Of a DNA stretch of 64,000 nucleotides, positions 33,230 through 41,585 are shown piece after piece. Under the pieces are notes generated by a model. It worked only from the letters and a program-made list of their open reading frames with translations. It had not been told where the DNA came from and made no database searches. Source of the stretch: Planctomycetes bacterium syqfu (lineage in GTDB: Bacteria; Planctomycetota; Phycisphaerae; Phycisphaerales; Phycisphaeraceae); assembly GCA_020974905.1 (NCBI GenBank), contig CP087563.1:1736001-1800000 (forward strand), in the 5' to 3' direction. Both the position numbers and the translations under genes were made by a program. Numbering within the stretch: the first letter of the stretch is position 1; every line of letters begins with the position of its first letter.

Positions 33230-34689
33230 GTCGAGCTTCCTTTCCCAAAAGAAAATTGCATGATGGTCATGGGGGTATGCGGTGCAATGCTGCGGACAAA
33301 CACCACATTGATTTTACCGGGAATCAAGGTGACCGGCGCGGGTGAACCGGCATGGTCATCCAGATGAATCACACGATCGGCAGGCGTGGGGAATCGGGCA
33401 ACCTGAAACTGCTTGGGGAGCGATGACCAACAACGTTGATCGGCTTCATTGGTTGCAACCTGATATGCCCCTGCTGCAAGTCGGATCGCCAAAGCTTCCC
33501 AGCTGTTCTGATCGCTGACGGTTTGTCTAAGTCCGTAGGCGATGGCTGCCTTGGAGGCTGCGGAGATAATCGTGCGGGTGATGGTCACCGGCAATTCATT
33601 TTCAAATTCCTGGGCGATGATGCTATCCATGTCCGCAACAAGCTGCGTGCCGAAGCGTTGGCCTTGTACATTGACATTCAGTTGACGCAGAAAATTGGGA
33701 TGCATCTCCAACGTCGGGAAGTTGGCCCCGACATAGTCCACATCTTTGGCAAAGAGAAACACCGGGATATCCAGCCGAAACTCACCGCGTGATGGTGCGA
33801 CGCCGGTGGCAAAGATCACATACGTCAACGGTGTGATCCCCTGCTTGCCCGACTGCACCGCTTCGAGCATGTTCAAATCTTCCTGCACGTACCGATTGGA
33901 AGGCACCATGCCCGAAACGCGCTGCATGGACTTGCGGGCCCGTTCCATATCCGAACCATCCGCAGCATCGGCAAAGAAAAACAAGCCCTGCATCCATTCG
34001 GCAAACGGGTTCACATAATCGGCGTAGGCGTTGTACTGTTTGATGTGTGCATAGTGGTTGGACATCGCACGGTTAAAGGCTGGATCATTGCTGGTGCGAC
34101 TGACGTTGACATTTTTTTTCTGAGCAACAGACGAAGCTGTCTGCTGAGCTTTTTCGATCCGTCTGGCATTGCGATTAACCGCATCCACCTGCCGATTGTA
34201 CGAACGGATCAAATGCACGCGAGCCGAAGCGTAGTCCCCCATCTGCAATTGATTCAGCGCCCGGTAAACACTGAGCATCACGCGATCCGAATCATAACCG
34301 CGGTACACAAGGTTATTCATGTTGGTCACCGAAGCATAGACTTCCTCGGAGATGCTGACATCGGGCTTGTTGTCGATTTGTTCGATGGCTTGATCAGCGA
34401 CATTGAAACTGGCTTGACTGCCTTGAAGGTCCCCCATCTCCCGGCGGATGGTGCCTTGTTCAAGATGCGCGATCACGCGATCCACGCCACGACCTTCCTT
34501 GTTGATAAAGTCGTTGATCAGGGCGGAAGAAAGTTGGAGATTGCCCGTGCGGTAAGCCTGCTGAGCATGGCGCAGCGTTGCGTTACTCTGACAGCCGATC
34601 AAGAAGCATGCACAAAGCAGCAACACGCCCAAGGAGCAGTGTCTTTGCAAATCCCCCAAATGTCTTGCTGACGTCATCATGCCATCCAT
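33205..34689 (-). CDS. COG3014-like lipoprotein of the LpoB-YcfL cluster
   Basis: A 494-residue lipoprotein with lipobox FLIGC (Cys33 from ATG 34689; in-frame ATGs at 34680 and 34677 would shorten the leader, and no clear ribosome-binding site decides). An alpha-helical first half includes TPR-like pairs (HAQQAYRTGNLQLSSALINDF, EQGTIRREMGDLQGSQASFN, ALNQLQMGDYASARVHLIRSYNRQ). MERARKSMQRVSGMVPSN and a beta-rich second half follow. This matches the COG3014 family, often found next to ycfL and lpoB. The gene begins a three-gene minus-strand operon for outer-membrane lipoproteins. Function unknown; a link to peptidoglycan synthase control is inferred. Confidence 0.75.
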   Translation of the reverse strand: MDGMMTSARHLGDLQRHCSLGVLLLCACFLIGCQSNATLRHAQQAYRTGNLQLSSALINDFINKEGRGVDRVIAHLEQGTIRREMGDLQGSQASFNVADQAIEQIDNKPDVSISEEVYASVTNMNNLVYRGYDSDRVMLSVYRALNQLQMGDYASARVHLIRSYNRQVDAVNRNARRIEKAQQTASSVAQKKNVNVSRTSNDPAFNRAMSNHYAHIKQYNAYADYVNPFAEWMQGLFFFADAADGSDMERARKSMQRVSGMVPSNRYVQEDLNMLEAVQSGKQGITPLTYVIFATGVAPSRGEFRLDIPVFLFAKDVDYVGANFPTLEMHPNFLRQLNVNVQGQRFGTQLVADMDSIIAQEFENELPVTITRTIISAASKAAIAYGLRQTVSDQNSWEALAIRLAAGAYQVATNEADQRCWSSLPKQFQVARFPTPADRVIHLDDHAGSPAPVTLIPGKINVVFVRSIAPHTPMTIMQFSFGKGSSTWQTALHN

Positions 34690-35088
34690 GTATCACGAAA
34701 GTCGAATCACTCAGTGTCACTTTATGTTTGTCGTTATTGAGTATACACCGGATCAACGCTGGAGATGCAGCCTCATGGCAATTGCTCAATGCCGGTGATA
34801 TCACCATGCTTCGTCACATCCGGGTGAATCATGTATGTTGCTCTGAGAATGCCACGACCCCGGGCACATGATGGCGTGTCTCGGGGCCGCTGACGGGAGT
34901 ATCGATTCGTTTTTTCTGCTGCTCAAAATCGCTAACCTGTTGATCTCAAGCCTGAGTTGTCTCACTGATGTGAACACGTATGACAGCTCGTCTATTCCAT
35001 GAAAGATATTTTTCATCACCTTGGCCGGTCGAGCCTGTATAATGCCAAGCATCAGGAAAGAGAACACAAAGGGCCAAAAGCAAGTTAC
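34690..35088. other. Divergent intergenic region with an oleC promoter
   Basis: No gene is seen in this 399-base gap between the lipoprotein operon and oleC. A perfect TATAAT lies at 35038-35043, about 45 bases before the oleC start; no strong -35 box is paired with it. The in-frame ATG at 34999 lies upstream of that box and is unlikely to be used. Confidence 0.45.
35038..35043 (+). promoter_or_regulatory. Candidate -10 box for oleC-oleD
   Basis: Perfect TATAAT, directly preceded by CTG. Initiation near 35050 would give a leader of about 40 bases. Confidence 0.5.
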
Positions 35089-36735
35089 ATGTCCAGCGCG
35101 TCGACCGTGAATATCGCCGCCCATCTGCCAAGGATGGCAAAGGCACAGCCAGACCAGGTGGCTATCCATTGTCCTGTGCGCCGTGATGCGCAAGGAACAA
35201 TGACCTATTCGCAGATCACCTATGCGCAACTGGAATCCTACAGCAATCGCATTGCCAGTGGCTTGATTGCCAGCGGTGTCCAACGTGGGGATCGCGTGGC
35301 ATTACTCGTCCCGCCGGATAGTGGTCAAGCGTTTTTTGCCCTTGTCTTTGCACTGTTTAAAGTCGGTGCGGTGATGATCTGCGTGGACCCGGGCATCGGC
35401 ACGAAAAACATGGGTAAATGTCTAACGCAGGCCAAACCTTCGGTCTTCATCGGTATCCCCAAAGCACAAATCGCACGCAAACTTTTTGGCTGGGCACGCA
35501 AGACCGTCAAGCTGCCAATCACCGTCGGTTCCTGGCCGGGCCTGACACTCAACAAAGTCATTGCACGTGGCAATGACGAACCGCAAATGGCGGACACCCA
35601 GGCTGACGAGACGGCTGCGATCCTCTTTACCAGTGGGTCCACCGGCATCCCCAAAGGTGTGGTCTACAGCCATGGCAACTTCGTCGCCCAGGTCGATGCG
35701 CTGATCAACGGTTTTGACATCAAGCCCGGCGAAGTGGACCTGTGCACCTTCCCGCTCTTTGCACTCTATGCACCAGCAATGGGGATGACCGCGGTGGTCC
35801 CGGTGATGGACTTTACGCGGCCCGGCAGTGTCGATCCGAAAAACATCATCGACCCCATCGAACAATTCAAAGTCAACAACATGTTCGGCTCCCCCGCTCT
35901 GCTCAAACAGGTTGGTGAGTATGGCAAGCGTGAAGAAATCAAGCTGCATTCGCTGCATCGCGTGATCTCCGCAGGCGCCCCCGTGCGCGCATCGGTCATG
36001 CGAACCTTCAAGACCATGCTCAATCCGGCAACGCAGATTTTCACCCCCTATGGTGCGACGGAGTGTTTACCCGTTGCCATCATGGGCAGTGACGAAATTC
36101 TCAAACACACTGCCAAAGCTACCGACGAAGGCAAAGGTGTTTGCGTGGGCAAGCCGGTTCCAAGCGTCAAGGTTCGGATCATTCGCATACTCGATGGGCC
36201 CGTGGATGTGTGGTCGGACGACATCCTTGCTGATGAACATGCTGTGGGTGAAATCTGTGTCAAAGCCCCGCAAGCCACCGCGTCCTACTTCCAGTTGGAA
36301 CAGGCGACATCACTGGCAAAAATCAAAGATGGGCAAGGCGGCTTCTGGCATCGCATGGGTGACCTGGGCTATCTGGATCAGGAAGGTCGCCTGTGGTTCT
36401 GTGGCCGAAAGTCACAACGCGTCCAAAACAAGCATGGCGTGTTCTTCACCATCTGTTGCGAAGGCGTCTTTAACACGCATCCCAAGGTCGCACGCACTGC
36501 GATCGTTGATGGCGATAAGGACCGCACCGTGCTCTGCGTAGAATTGCTGCCTGACATCCCAGCCAGCGAACACATTCCGATTCGCAACCAACTTCTGGAG
36601 CTTGGCTCACTGCATTCGCACACGCAGGCCATCAAGCATGTATTGTTTCACCCATCCTTCCCCGTGGACATTCGGCATAACGCCAAGATCAATCGGGAAC
36701 AGTTAAGCCAGTGGGCCAAGGGGCAATTGCCATGA
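35089..36735 (+). CDS. oleC: OleC-like AMP-dependent synthetase (olefin / beta-lactone synthetase)
   Basis: A 548-residue ANL-superfamily enzyme. ILFTSGSTGIPKGVVYSH is the P-loop-like motif, YGATECLP the adenine-binding block and MGDLGYLDQEGRLWFCGRKSQRV the hinge. FRLIK is replaced by features of the OleC group such as FFTICCEGVFNTHPKVARTAIV. OleC converts beta-hydroxy acids to beta-lactones in long-chain olefin synthesis. The identity is supported by the next gene, an OleD-type reductase overlapping it by four bases (ATGA). ATG 35089 is chosen because SSASTVNIAAHLPRMAKAQPDQ is the expected N-terminus and the promoter lies after the upstream ATG. oleA and oleB are not in the window. Confidence 0.85.
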   Translation: MSSASTVNIAAHLPRMAKAQPDQVAIHCPVRRDAQGTMTYSQITYAQLESYSNRIASGLIASGVQRGDRVALLVPPDSGQAFFALVFALFKVGAVMICVDPGIGTKNMGKCLTQAKPSVFIGIPKAQIARKLFGWARKTVKLPITVGSWPGLTLNKVIARGNDEPQMADTQADETAAILFTSGSTGIPKGVVYSHGNFVAQVDALINGFDIKPGEVDLCTFPLFALYAPAMGMTAVVPVMDFTRPGSVDPKNIIDPIEQFKVNNMFGSPALLKQVGEYGKREEIKLHSLHRVISAGAPVRASVMRTFKTMLNPATQIFTPYGATECLPVAIMGSDEILKHTAKATDEGKGVCVGKPVPSVKVRIIRILDGPVDVWSDDILADEHAVGEICVKAPQATASYFQLEQATSLAKIKDGQGGFWHRMGDLGYLDQEGRLWFCGRKSQRVQNKHGVFFTICCEGVFNTHPKVARTAIVDGDKDRTVLCVELLPDIPASEHIPIRNQLLELGSLHSHTQAIKHVLFHPSFPVDIRHNAKINREQLSQWAKGQLP

Positions 36736-37739
36736 GAGTTTTAGTCACCGGTGCTGGTGGTTTTTTAGGAACCGCCATCACGCGGCAACTCCTCGAGCGC
36801 GGCGACGAGGTCATCGCTGTCCAGCGGTCCCGCTACCCGCATCTGGATCGCATGGGCGTCCCGAGTATCCCATTGGATTTAACCACTGACCTGCCCAAAA
36901 TCATCGATGCGGTCAAAGGCTGTGACGTCGTCATTCACGCTGCTGCCAAAGCTGGCGTTTGGGGACCCTACGAAACCTACCGCCAAGCCAATGTGCAGGC
37001 AACCAACCTGTTGATCTCAGCATGCAAACAGGCTGAGGTCCGCAACCTGGTCTATACGTCCTCACCAAGTGTGGTCTTTGATGGCAAAGATGAATCAGGC
37101 ATCAACGAGTCCGCACCGTATCCCGAAAAATATCTCACCGCCTACCCGCAAACCAAAGCCATCGCCGAGCGTGCCATCCTCAAAGCCAACGCCAATGGTG
37201 AACTGGTCACCACCGCGCTGCGCCCGCATCTGATCTGGGGGCCGGGTGACCGACATCTTGTCCCCCGTATTCTCTCACGATCCAAACTCGGCAAGCTCAA
37301 ACTGGTCGGTGATGGTTCCAACCGTGTGGATTCAACCTACATCGACAACGCAGCCCATGCCCACATCCTTGCAGCAGACCTGCTCTATAAACAGGGATAC
37401 CAGGCAGCATGCGCAGGCAAAGCGTATTTCATCAGCAATGACGAACCGATGCCCATGCGCGAGTTGATCAATCGCATTCTCGTTGCAGGCGGGCAACCCC
37501 GTGTGAGTAAAACCGTCTCCCCCCAACTGGCCTACCTGGTCGGCAGCATCATGGAAAAATGGTATCTCACCCGCAATGTCCAGAAAGAACCGTTGATGAC
37601 CCGCTTTGTTGCAAGACAACTCAGCACCGATCACTGGTTTGACATCTCAGCAGCCAAGCGCGATCTGGGTTATGAACCCCTGATCAAAATCGACGAAGGC
37701 ATGGAACGACTTACAGAAGATCTGAAATTGCAGATTTAA
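36732..37739 (+). CDS. oleD: OleD-like NAD(P)H-dependent 2-alkyl-3-oxoalkanoate reductase
   Basis: A 335-residue extended SDR. MRVLVTGAGGFLGTAITRQLL has the G-x-x-G-x-x-G loop, VVIHAAAKAGVWGPYETYRQANV and YTSSPSVVFDG follow, and the catalytic Tyr-x3-Lys is Y-P-Q-T-K. RPHLIWGPGDRHLVPRIL and FISNDEPMPMRELINRIL are typical of OleD/sterol dehydrogenase-like reductases. OleD reduces the beta-keto acid made by OleA before OleC acts. The ATG overlaps the oleC stop, so the pair is translationally coupled. The reaction is inferred from family and neighbour. Confidence 0.85.
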   Translation: MRVLVTGAGGFLGTAITRQLLERGDEVIAVQRSRYPHLDRMGVPSIPLDLTTDLPKIIDAVKGCDVVIHAAAKAGVWGPYETYRQANVQATNLLISACKQAEVRNLVYTSSPSVVFDGKDESGINESAPYPEKYLTAYPQTKAIAERAILKANANGELVTTALRPHLIWGPGDRHLVPRILSRSKLGKLKLVGDGSNRVDSTYIDNAAHAHILAADLLYKQGYQAACAGKAYFISNDEPMPMRELINRILVAGGQPRVSKTVSPQLAYLVGSIMEKWYLTRNVQKEPLMTRFVARQLSTDHWFDISAAKRDLGYEPLIKIDEGMERLTEDLKLQI

Positions 37740-37770
37740 AACTAGATCACTATAAAAACAGATCAAAAAT

Positions 37771-37869
37771 CTCAAGACACCCGCAGGAATCGGCTCCGCC
37801 ACTTCCTGCGGCTTTATCGTAAATATCAAAAGTCGCTGGAAGCCGAAGGATTCCTGCGGGTGCCTTGAG
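37771..37869. repeat. 99-base inverted repeat between convergent genes
   Basis: CTCAAGACACCCGCAGGAAT at 37771-37790 mirrors ATTCCTGCGGGTGCCTTGAG at 37850-37869 with one mismatch. GGCT and AGCC extend the stem and TTCCTGCGGC lies inside. It may work as a two-way terminator for oleD and the rhamnosidase gene, or be a small mobile palindrome. Confidence 0.6.
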
Positions 37870-37881
37870 AAAAATCAAGTA

Positions 37882-40515
37882 TTACACGTTGACCAATTCA
37901 CCAACAGACCATTGATATTGACCGCTGCCTACTTCGTGTGTTTGACCATCGGGCAAAGTCACCGTTGCGGTGGTGTTGGCGGGAATGGTCACATTCAGTG
38001 TAAACACACCCGCATCATCAATCTGCCAACTGCTGACAATCTCCCCATAAACACTGTCAATTTTGCCCTTGGCATGCGTCAAGCCTCCACCGGGTTGAGG
38101 TGCGATGAGAATGTGTTTATAGCCGGGGTTGTCGGGATCAATCTCAATGCCTGCGACAGTTTGATAAAGCCACGCGCCGATCGCACCGTAGGCATAGTGA
38201 TTAAACGAGTTCATCCCCACGTCCTGGAAGCCGCGCTCGTGATGCCAACTGTCCCAGCGTTCCCAGATGGTGGTCGCCCCTTGCGTGACAGGATAAAGCC
38301 AACTGGGGAACGTGTCTTGATTGAGCAGTTCATAAGCCAGATCAAGATAACCAAAGCGCGTCAGAACAAGGTTGATGTACGGACTGCCGACAAAACCGGT
38401 GGACAGGTGTGTGCCGCGGTGCTTGAAGTCAGCAGCCAATCGGTCTGCAGCAAATTGACGTTGGTCTTCGGGCAGCAAATCAAAATGCAATGCCAAGAGA
38501 TACGCAGTCTGTGTCTGATTGGCCAATCGCCCTGCCGGGGTGACAAAGTGGTGACAGAAGGCCTGGCGGATTTGTTCAGACATCTGAGCATAATGTTTGG
38601 CATCATCGCACTTGCCAATGGCTTTGGCCATCTTTGCAAAAAGCTTCGTGCAGTAAGCCATAAAAGCGGTCCCGATCAGATCGTTGGACGTCACCGCATT
38701 GTGATTGAGCCAATCCCCGAAGCAGGTTTCCTTGGTGTAACGGGGATCACATCGGATTAATTCATGCGACCGGTCATGCATTGCATCGACAAATGATTTG
38801 AGCATGTCATAGCGTTCGACAATCAGATCCGTATCACCGTAGCACAGGTACATGGTCCACGGGCAGATCACTGCAGCATCCGCCCATGCTGGGCCCCCAT
38901 CAAAACCGGGGGATTCGCGTTCTTCTCTAAAGGTGACACAGCGGTTGGGAATCACGGCAGGGATGGTCCCCTTGTCTGTCTGGGCATCGACCATGTCATC
39001 AAACCACTTGTTGAAAAAGCCAGCAACATCCATGTTAAACGCTGCGGTGCGGATAAAGACCTGCGCGTCGCCGGTCCAGCCAAGGCGTTCATCGCGTTGC
39101 GGGCAGTCGGTTGGGACTTCCAGGAAATTGCCGCGTTGCCCCCATGTGATATTGCGTTGAAGTTGGTTGACCAATTCATTGGAGCATGTGAACTCGCCGG
39201 TCTTAGGCGTGTCCGAATGAATCACAATGCCTGTGATCGCATCGCGGGATGGTGCTTGATCCAAGCCGGAGATTTCAACGTAACGAAAACCGTGGAAGGT
39301 GAATCGGGGTTGCCAATCACAGACGCCGTCTTTGCCGAAGGTGAACGTGTCGGTCGCACGGGCACTGCGGAGATTTTCGACATACATCGTTCCATCAGGT
39401 TTGAGAATCTCGGCATAGCGGAAGGTGATCTTCTGCCCGGGCTTGCCGGTGAGTCTGATGTGACACCACCCCACCATGTTCTGGCCGAGGTCGAAAACAT
39501 AGGTTCCCTTTTCAATCTCCGTCGGATCAGCGACGGGGAAAAGTTGCTCGGTTTGACGAACCGCCGGACCGCGCACCGCGACAAGTGGGATGGTTGGTGC
39601 ATCCATTAATTTCACATCCGCCCATGCTGCATCATCAAACGCAGCGGTATCCCAAGCGGATTGCTCAAAGTTCGCATCGTAGTCTTCGCCCATGAGCAGG
39701 TCATTGCTGCGAATCGGGCCGTCTGCGGTCTTCCATGTTCCGTCGGAGTTGATGATGGTTTGTTTGCCATCACAATCCGTGATCTCCAGTTGAGCGAGCA
39801 ATTGCGGCTTCTGGCCATAGGTTTGACGCGTCTTGATCCAACCGACACGCCCCGCATACCAGCCATCGCCGAGCATACTGCCGATGACATTGTCACCCTG
39901 AGCGAGTAATGCCGTGACATCATAGACCTGGTAAATCAGTCGCTTGTCATAGTCTGTCCAGCCCGGGCGAAGCAGATCGTTGGTGACGGCTTGACCGTTG
40001 ATCGTGCAGTCATAAAGTCCTAGCGCAGTGATGTAGAGTCGAGCTTGTTTGGGCGTTGTCGATAGTTCAAATGCTTTACGAAGCATCGGCGCAGGAGGAA
40101 AGGTCTTTTCGTCACCGCAGGTTTCAGAGCCGATCCATTGTGCCTGCCAATCGTTGGGATCAAGCAATCCCATCTCAAACACCGCTGACTCTGCCCAGTC
40201 GGAGACCTGCCCGTCGCCATCCCATGTCCGCACGGACCAGTAGCAGCGTTGACGCGAAGTCAGCGTTGGCCCTGCATAATGCACGAAATGGGATTGATCA
40301 GAATCCACCTTCCCACTGTCCCAGAGATCAGGCTGATCACCGAGCAACGCAGCATCCGAAGCAACGTGAATCTGATACGCATGCTGCATCGCGTCATGAC
40401 GTTGGTCATTGACCCACCAGCTTAATCTGGGTGTCGGCCGATCCAATCCCAATGGATCAACAAGCGACTCACAAGTCAGGTGCGTGGGTGGGAGCAGTCG
40501 TTGCGAACAAGTCAT
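37882..40515 (-). CDS. Alpha-L-rhamnosidase, GH78
   Basis: An 877-residue protein with the GH78 domain order. An N-terminal fibronectin-like domain (RLSWWVNDQRHDAMQHAYQI) is followed by the rhamnosidase N domain (KQARLYITALGLYDCTINGQ, LGDGWYAGRVGW), a CBM67-like region (YVFDLGQNMVGWCHIRLTG), the (alpha/alpha)6 catalytic barrel and a C-terminal beta domain. DCPQRDERLGWTGDAQVF near residue 465 carries the acidic residues of the active site. No signal peptide is seen, so it may act on imported oligosaccharides. It is divergent from an AraC-type regulator and a sulfatase, consistent with sulfated rhamnose glycans. Confidence 0.92.
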   Translation of the reverse strand: MTCSQRLLPPTHLTCESLVDPLGLDRPTPRLSWWVNDQRHDAMQHAYQIHVASDAALLGDQPDLWDSGKVDSDQSHFVHYAGPTLTSRQRCYWSVRTWDGDGQVSDWAESAVFEMGLLDPNDWQAQWIGSETCGDEKTFPPAPMLRKAFELSTTPKQARLYITALGLYDCTINGQAVTNDLLRPGWTDYDKRLIYQVYDVTALLAQGDNVIGSMLGDGWYAGRVGWIKTRQTYGQKPQLLAQLEITDCDGKQTIINSDGTWKTADGPIRSNDLLMGEDYDANFEQSAWDTAAFDDAAWADVKLMDAPTIPLVAVRGPAVRQTEQLFPVADPTEIEKGTYVFDLGQNMVGWCHIRLTGKPGQKITFRYAEILKPDGTMYVENLRSARATDTFTFGKDGVCDWQPRFTFHGFRYVEISGLDQAPSRDAITGIVIHSDTPKTGEFTCSNELVNQLQRNITWGQRGNFLEVPTDCPQRDERLGWTGDAQVFIRTAAFNMDVAGFFNKWFDDMVDAQTDKGTIPAVIPNRCVTFREERESPGFDGGPAWADAAVICPWTMYLCYGDTDLIVERYDMLKSFVDAMHDRSHELIRCDPRYTKETCFGDWLNHNAVTSNDLIGTAFMAYCTKLFAKMAKAIGKCDDAKHYAQMSEQIRQAFCHHFVTPAGRLANQTQTAYLLALHFDLLPEDQRQFAADRLAADFKHRGTHLSTGFVGSPYINLVLTRFGYLDLAYELLNQDTFPSWLYPVTQGATTIWERWDSWHHERGFQDVGMNSFNHYAYGAIGAWLYQTVAGIEIDPDNPGYKHILIAPQPGGGLTHAKGKIDSVYGEIVSSWQIDDAGVFTLNVTIPANTTATVTLPDGQTHEVGSGQYQWSVGELVNV

Positions 40516-40608
40516 GATAAATCTCTTTTAATGAATAATCGTGGTCAAAGTTACAAAAAAATTTTCGCAAGTTTTTCGACGAATGCTAGCACAGTCTTGT
40601 TTTGTTTT

Positions 40609-40614
40609 TATACA
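40609..40614 (+). promoter_or_regulatory. Candidate -10 box of the araC-type gene (near-leaderless)
   Basis: TATACA ends nine bases before ATG 40624, and no Shine-Dalgarno sequence is present. The divergent gap 40516-40623 also has TTTTCGCAAG and TTTTTCGACG in tandem (40563-40582), a possible regulator site. Confidence 0.4.
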
Positions 40615-40623
40615 ATTTTGCGC

Positions 40624-41544
40624 ATGCTTCAACAATCCACCATTCTGGTTCGTACGCAATTTGATTGGCCGGCATCTCCGGGGGTTCATGCATTTCGCTA
40701 TCCGACCCTGGGTGAAGTGCCGCCACATGATCATCTGTTTCTGGAATTGGTTTACGTCGAATCAGGCACAGCGGATCACCATTGCGCCGGTGGCGTTACC
40801 CAACTGCAACCTGGGACCATCATCGTCCTGCGTCCGCATGTCTGGCATGCTTACCTGAATCCTAAAAATCTCGTCGTGCTCAATTGCCTGATCGATCCTC
40901 GCTTGATTCAACATTTTGAACCGCTTCTCTCCGAACTGCCCAGCACGGATGAATTGTACCGCAACCATGTGACATACCAACAGGAAGTCCCCTCCTTCCA
41001 ATACCGCCCACCACGCACGAAAAGGCTTGAATTTCAGACTTATTTTGACCAACTCATCGATGAAGCAGAACACAAGAAACCCGGTTGGCAAGCATCCATG
41101 ACGGCACTGACGCTCAAGCTTCTGAGCGAGTTGGCAAGACAATGTGAACTGCAACCACCGATCCTATCCAACGTGCTCTCCAAGCAGACGCTCTCGCGCA
41201 TTGAACAAGTCGTTAATCACCTGGAGACGCATTACCAGCAACAGATCAGCCTTGATGAGTTGGCTGCCAAGGTGGACCTGAGTCCGGCCCATCTGTCGCG
41301 GACCTTCAAGCAGAAAACCGGTGTCGGGATCGTGGACTTTATTCACCGTCTGCGATGCGAAGAAGCCTGTCGCCTGTTGCGATTGACCGACCAATCCATC
41401 TCGCGAATCGCCATGCGTGTGGGGTATGACGAGTTGGCCTATTTTTCTCGTTGCTTCCGAAAACAGATCGGCTATGCGCCGCGCGCCTATCGCCAAATTG
41501 GCAACGAGATGGATTCCTCAGCCTTTGATTTATCCAATCGCTGA
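40624..41544 (+). CDS. AraC family transcriptional regulator
   Basis: From ATG 40624 the protein has 306 residues. The N-terminal half is a cupin sensor (PPHDHLFLELVYVESGTADHHC, LQPGTIIVLRPHVWHAY). The C-terminal 100 residues are the double helix-turn-helix: ISLDELAAKVDLSPAHLSRTFKQKTG and SISRIAMRVGYDELAYFSRCFRKQIGYAPRAYR. Longer in-frame versions from 40480 would overlap the divergent gene and its promoter and are rejected. It is divergent from GH78 and 41 bases upstream of the sulfatase. It likely activates both in response to a rhamnose-type sugar; the ligand is inferred. Confidence 0.9.
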   Translation: MLQQSTILVRTQFDWPASPGVHAFRYPTLGEVPPHDHLFLELVYVESGTADHHCAGGVTQLQPGTIIVLRPHVWHAYLNPKNLVVLNCLIDPRLIQHFEPLLSELPSTDELYRNHVTYQQEVPSFQYRPPRTKRLEFQTYFDQLIDEAEHKKPGWQASMTALTLKLLSELARQCELQPPILSNVLSKQTLSRIEQVVNHLETHYQQQISLDELAAKVDLSPAHLSRTFKQKTGVGIVDFIHRLRCEEACRLLRLTDQSISRIAMRVGYDELAYFSRCFRKQIGYAPRAYRQIGNEMDSSAFDLSNR

Positions 41545-41585
41545 CGCTAGCCTGACTCTGATCAACCTGAAAATCGGAGTCAATC

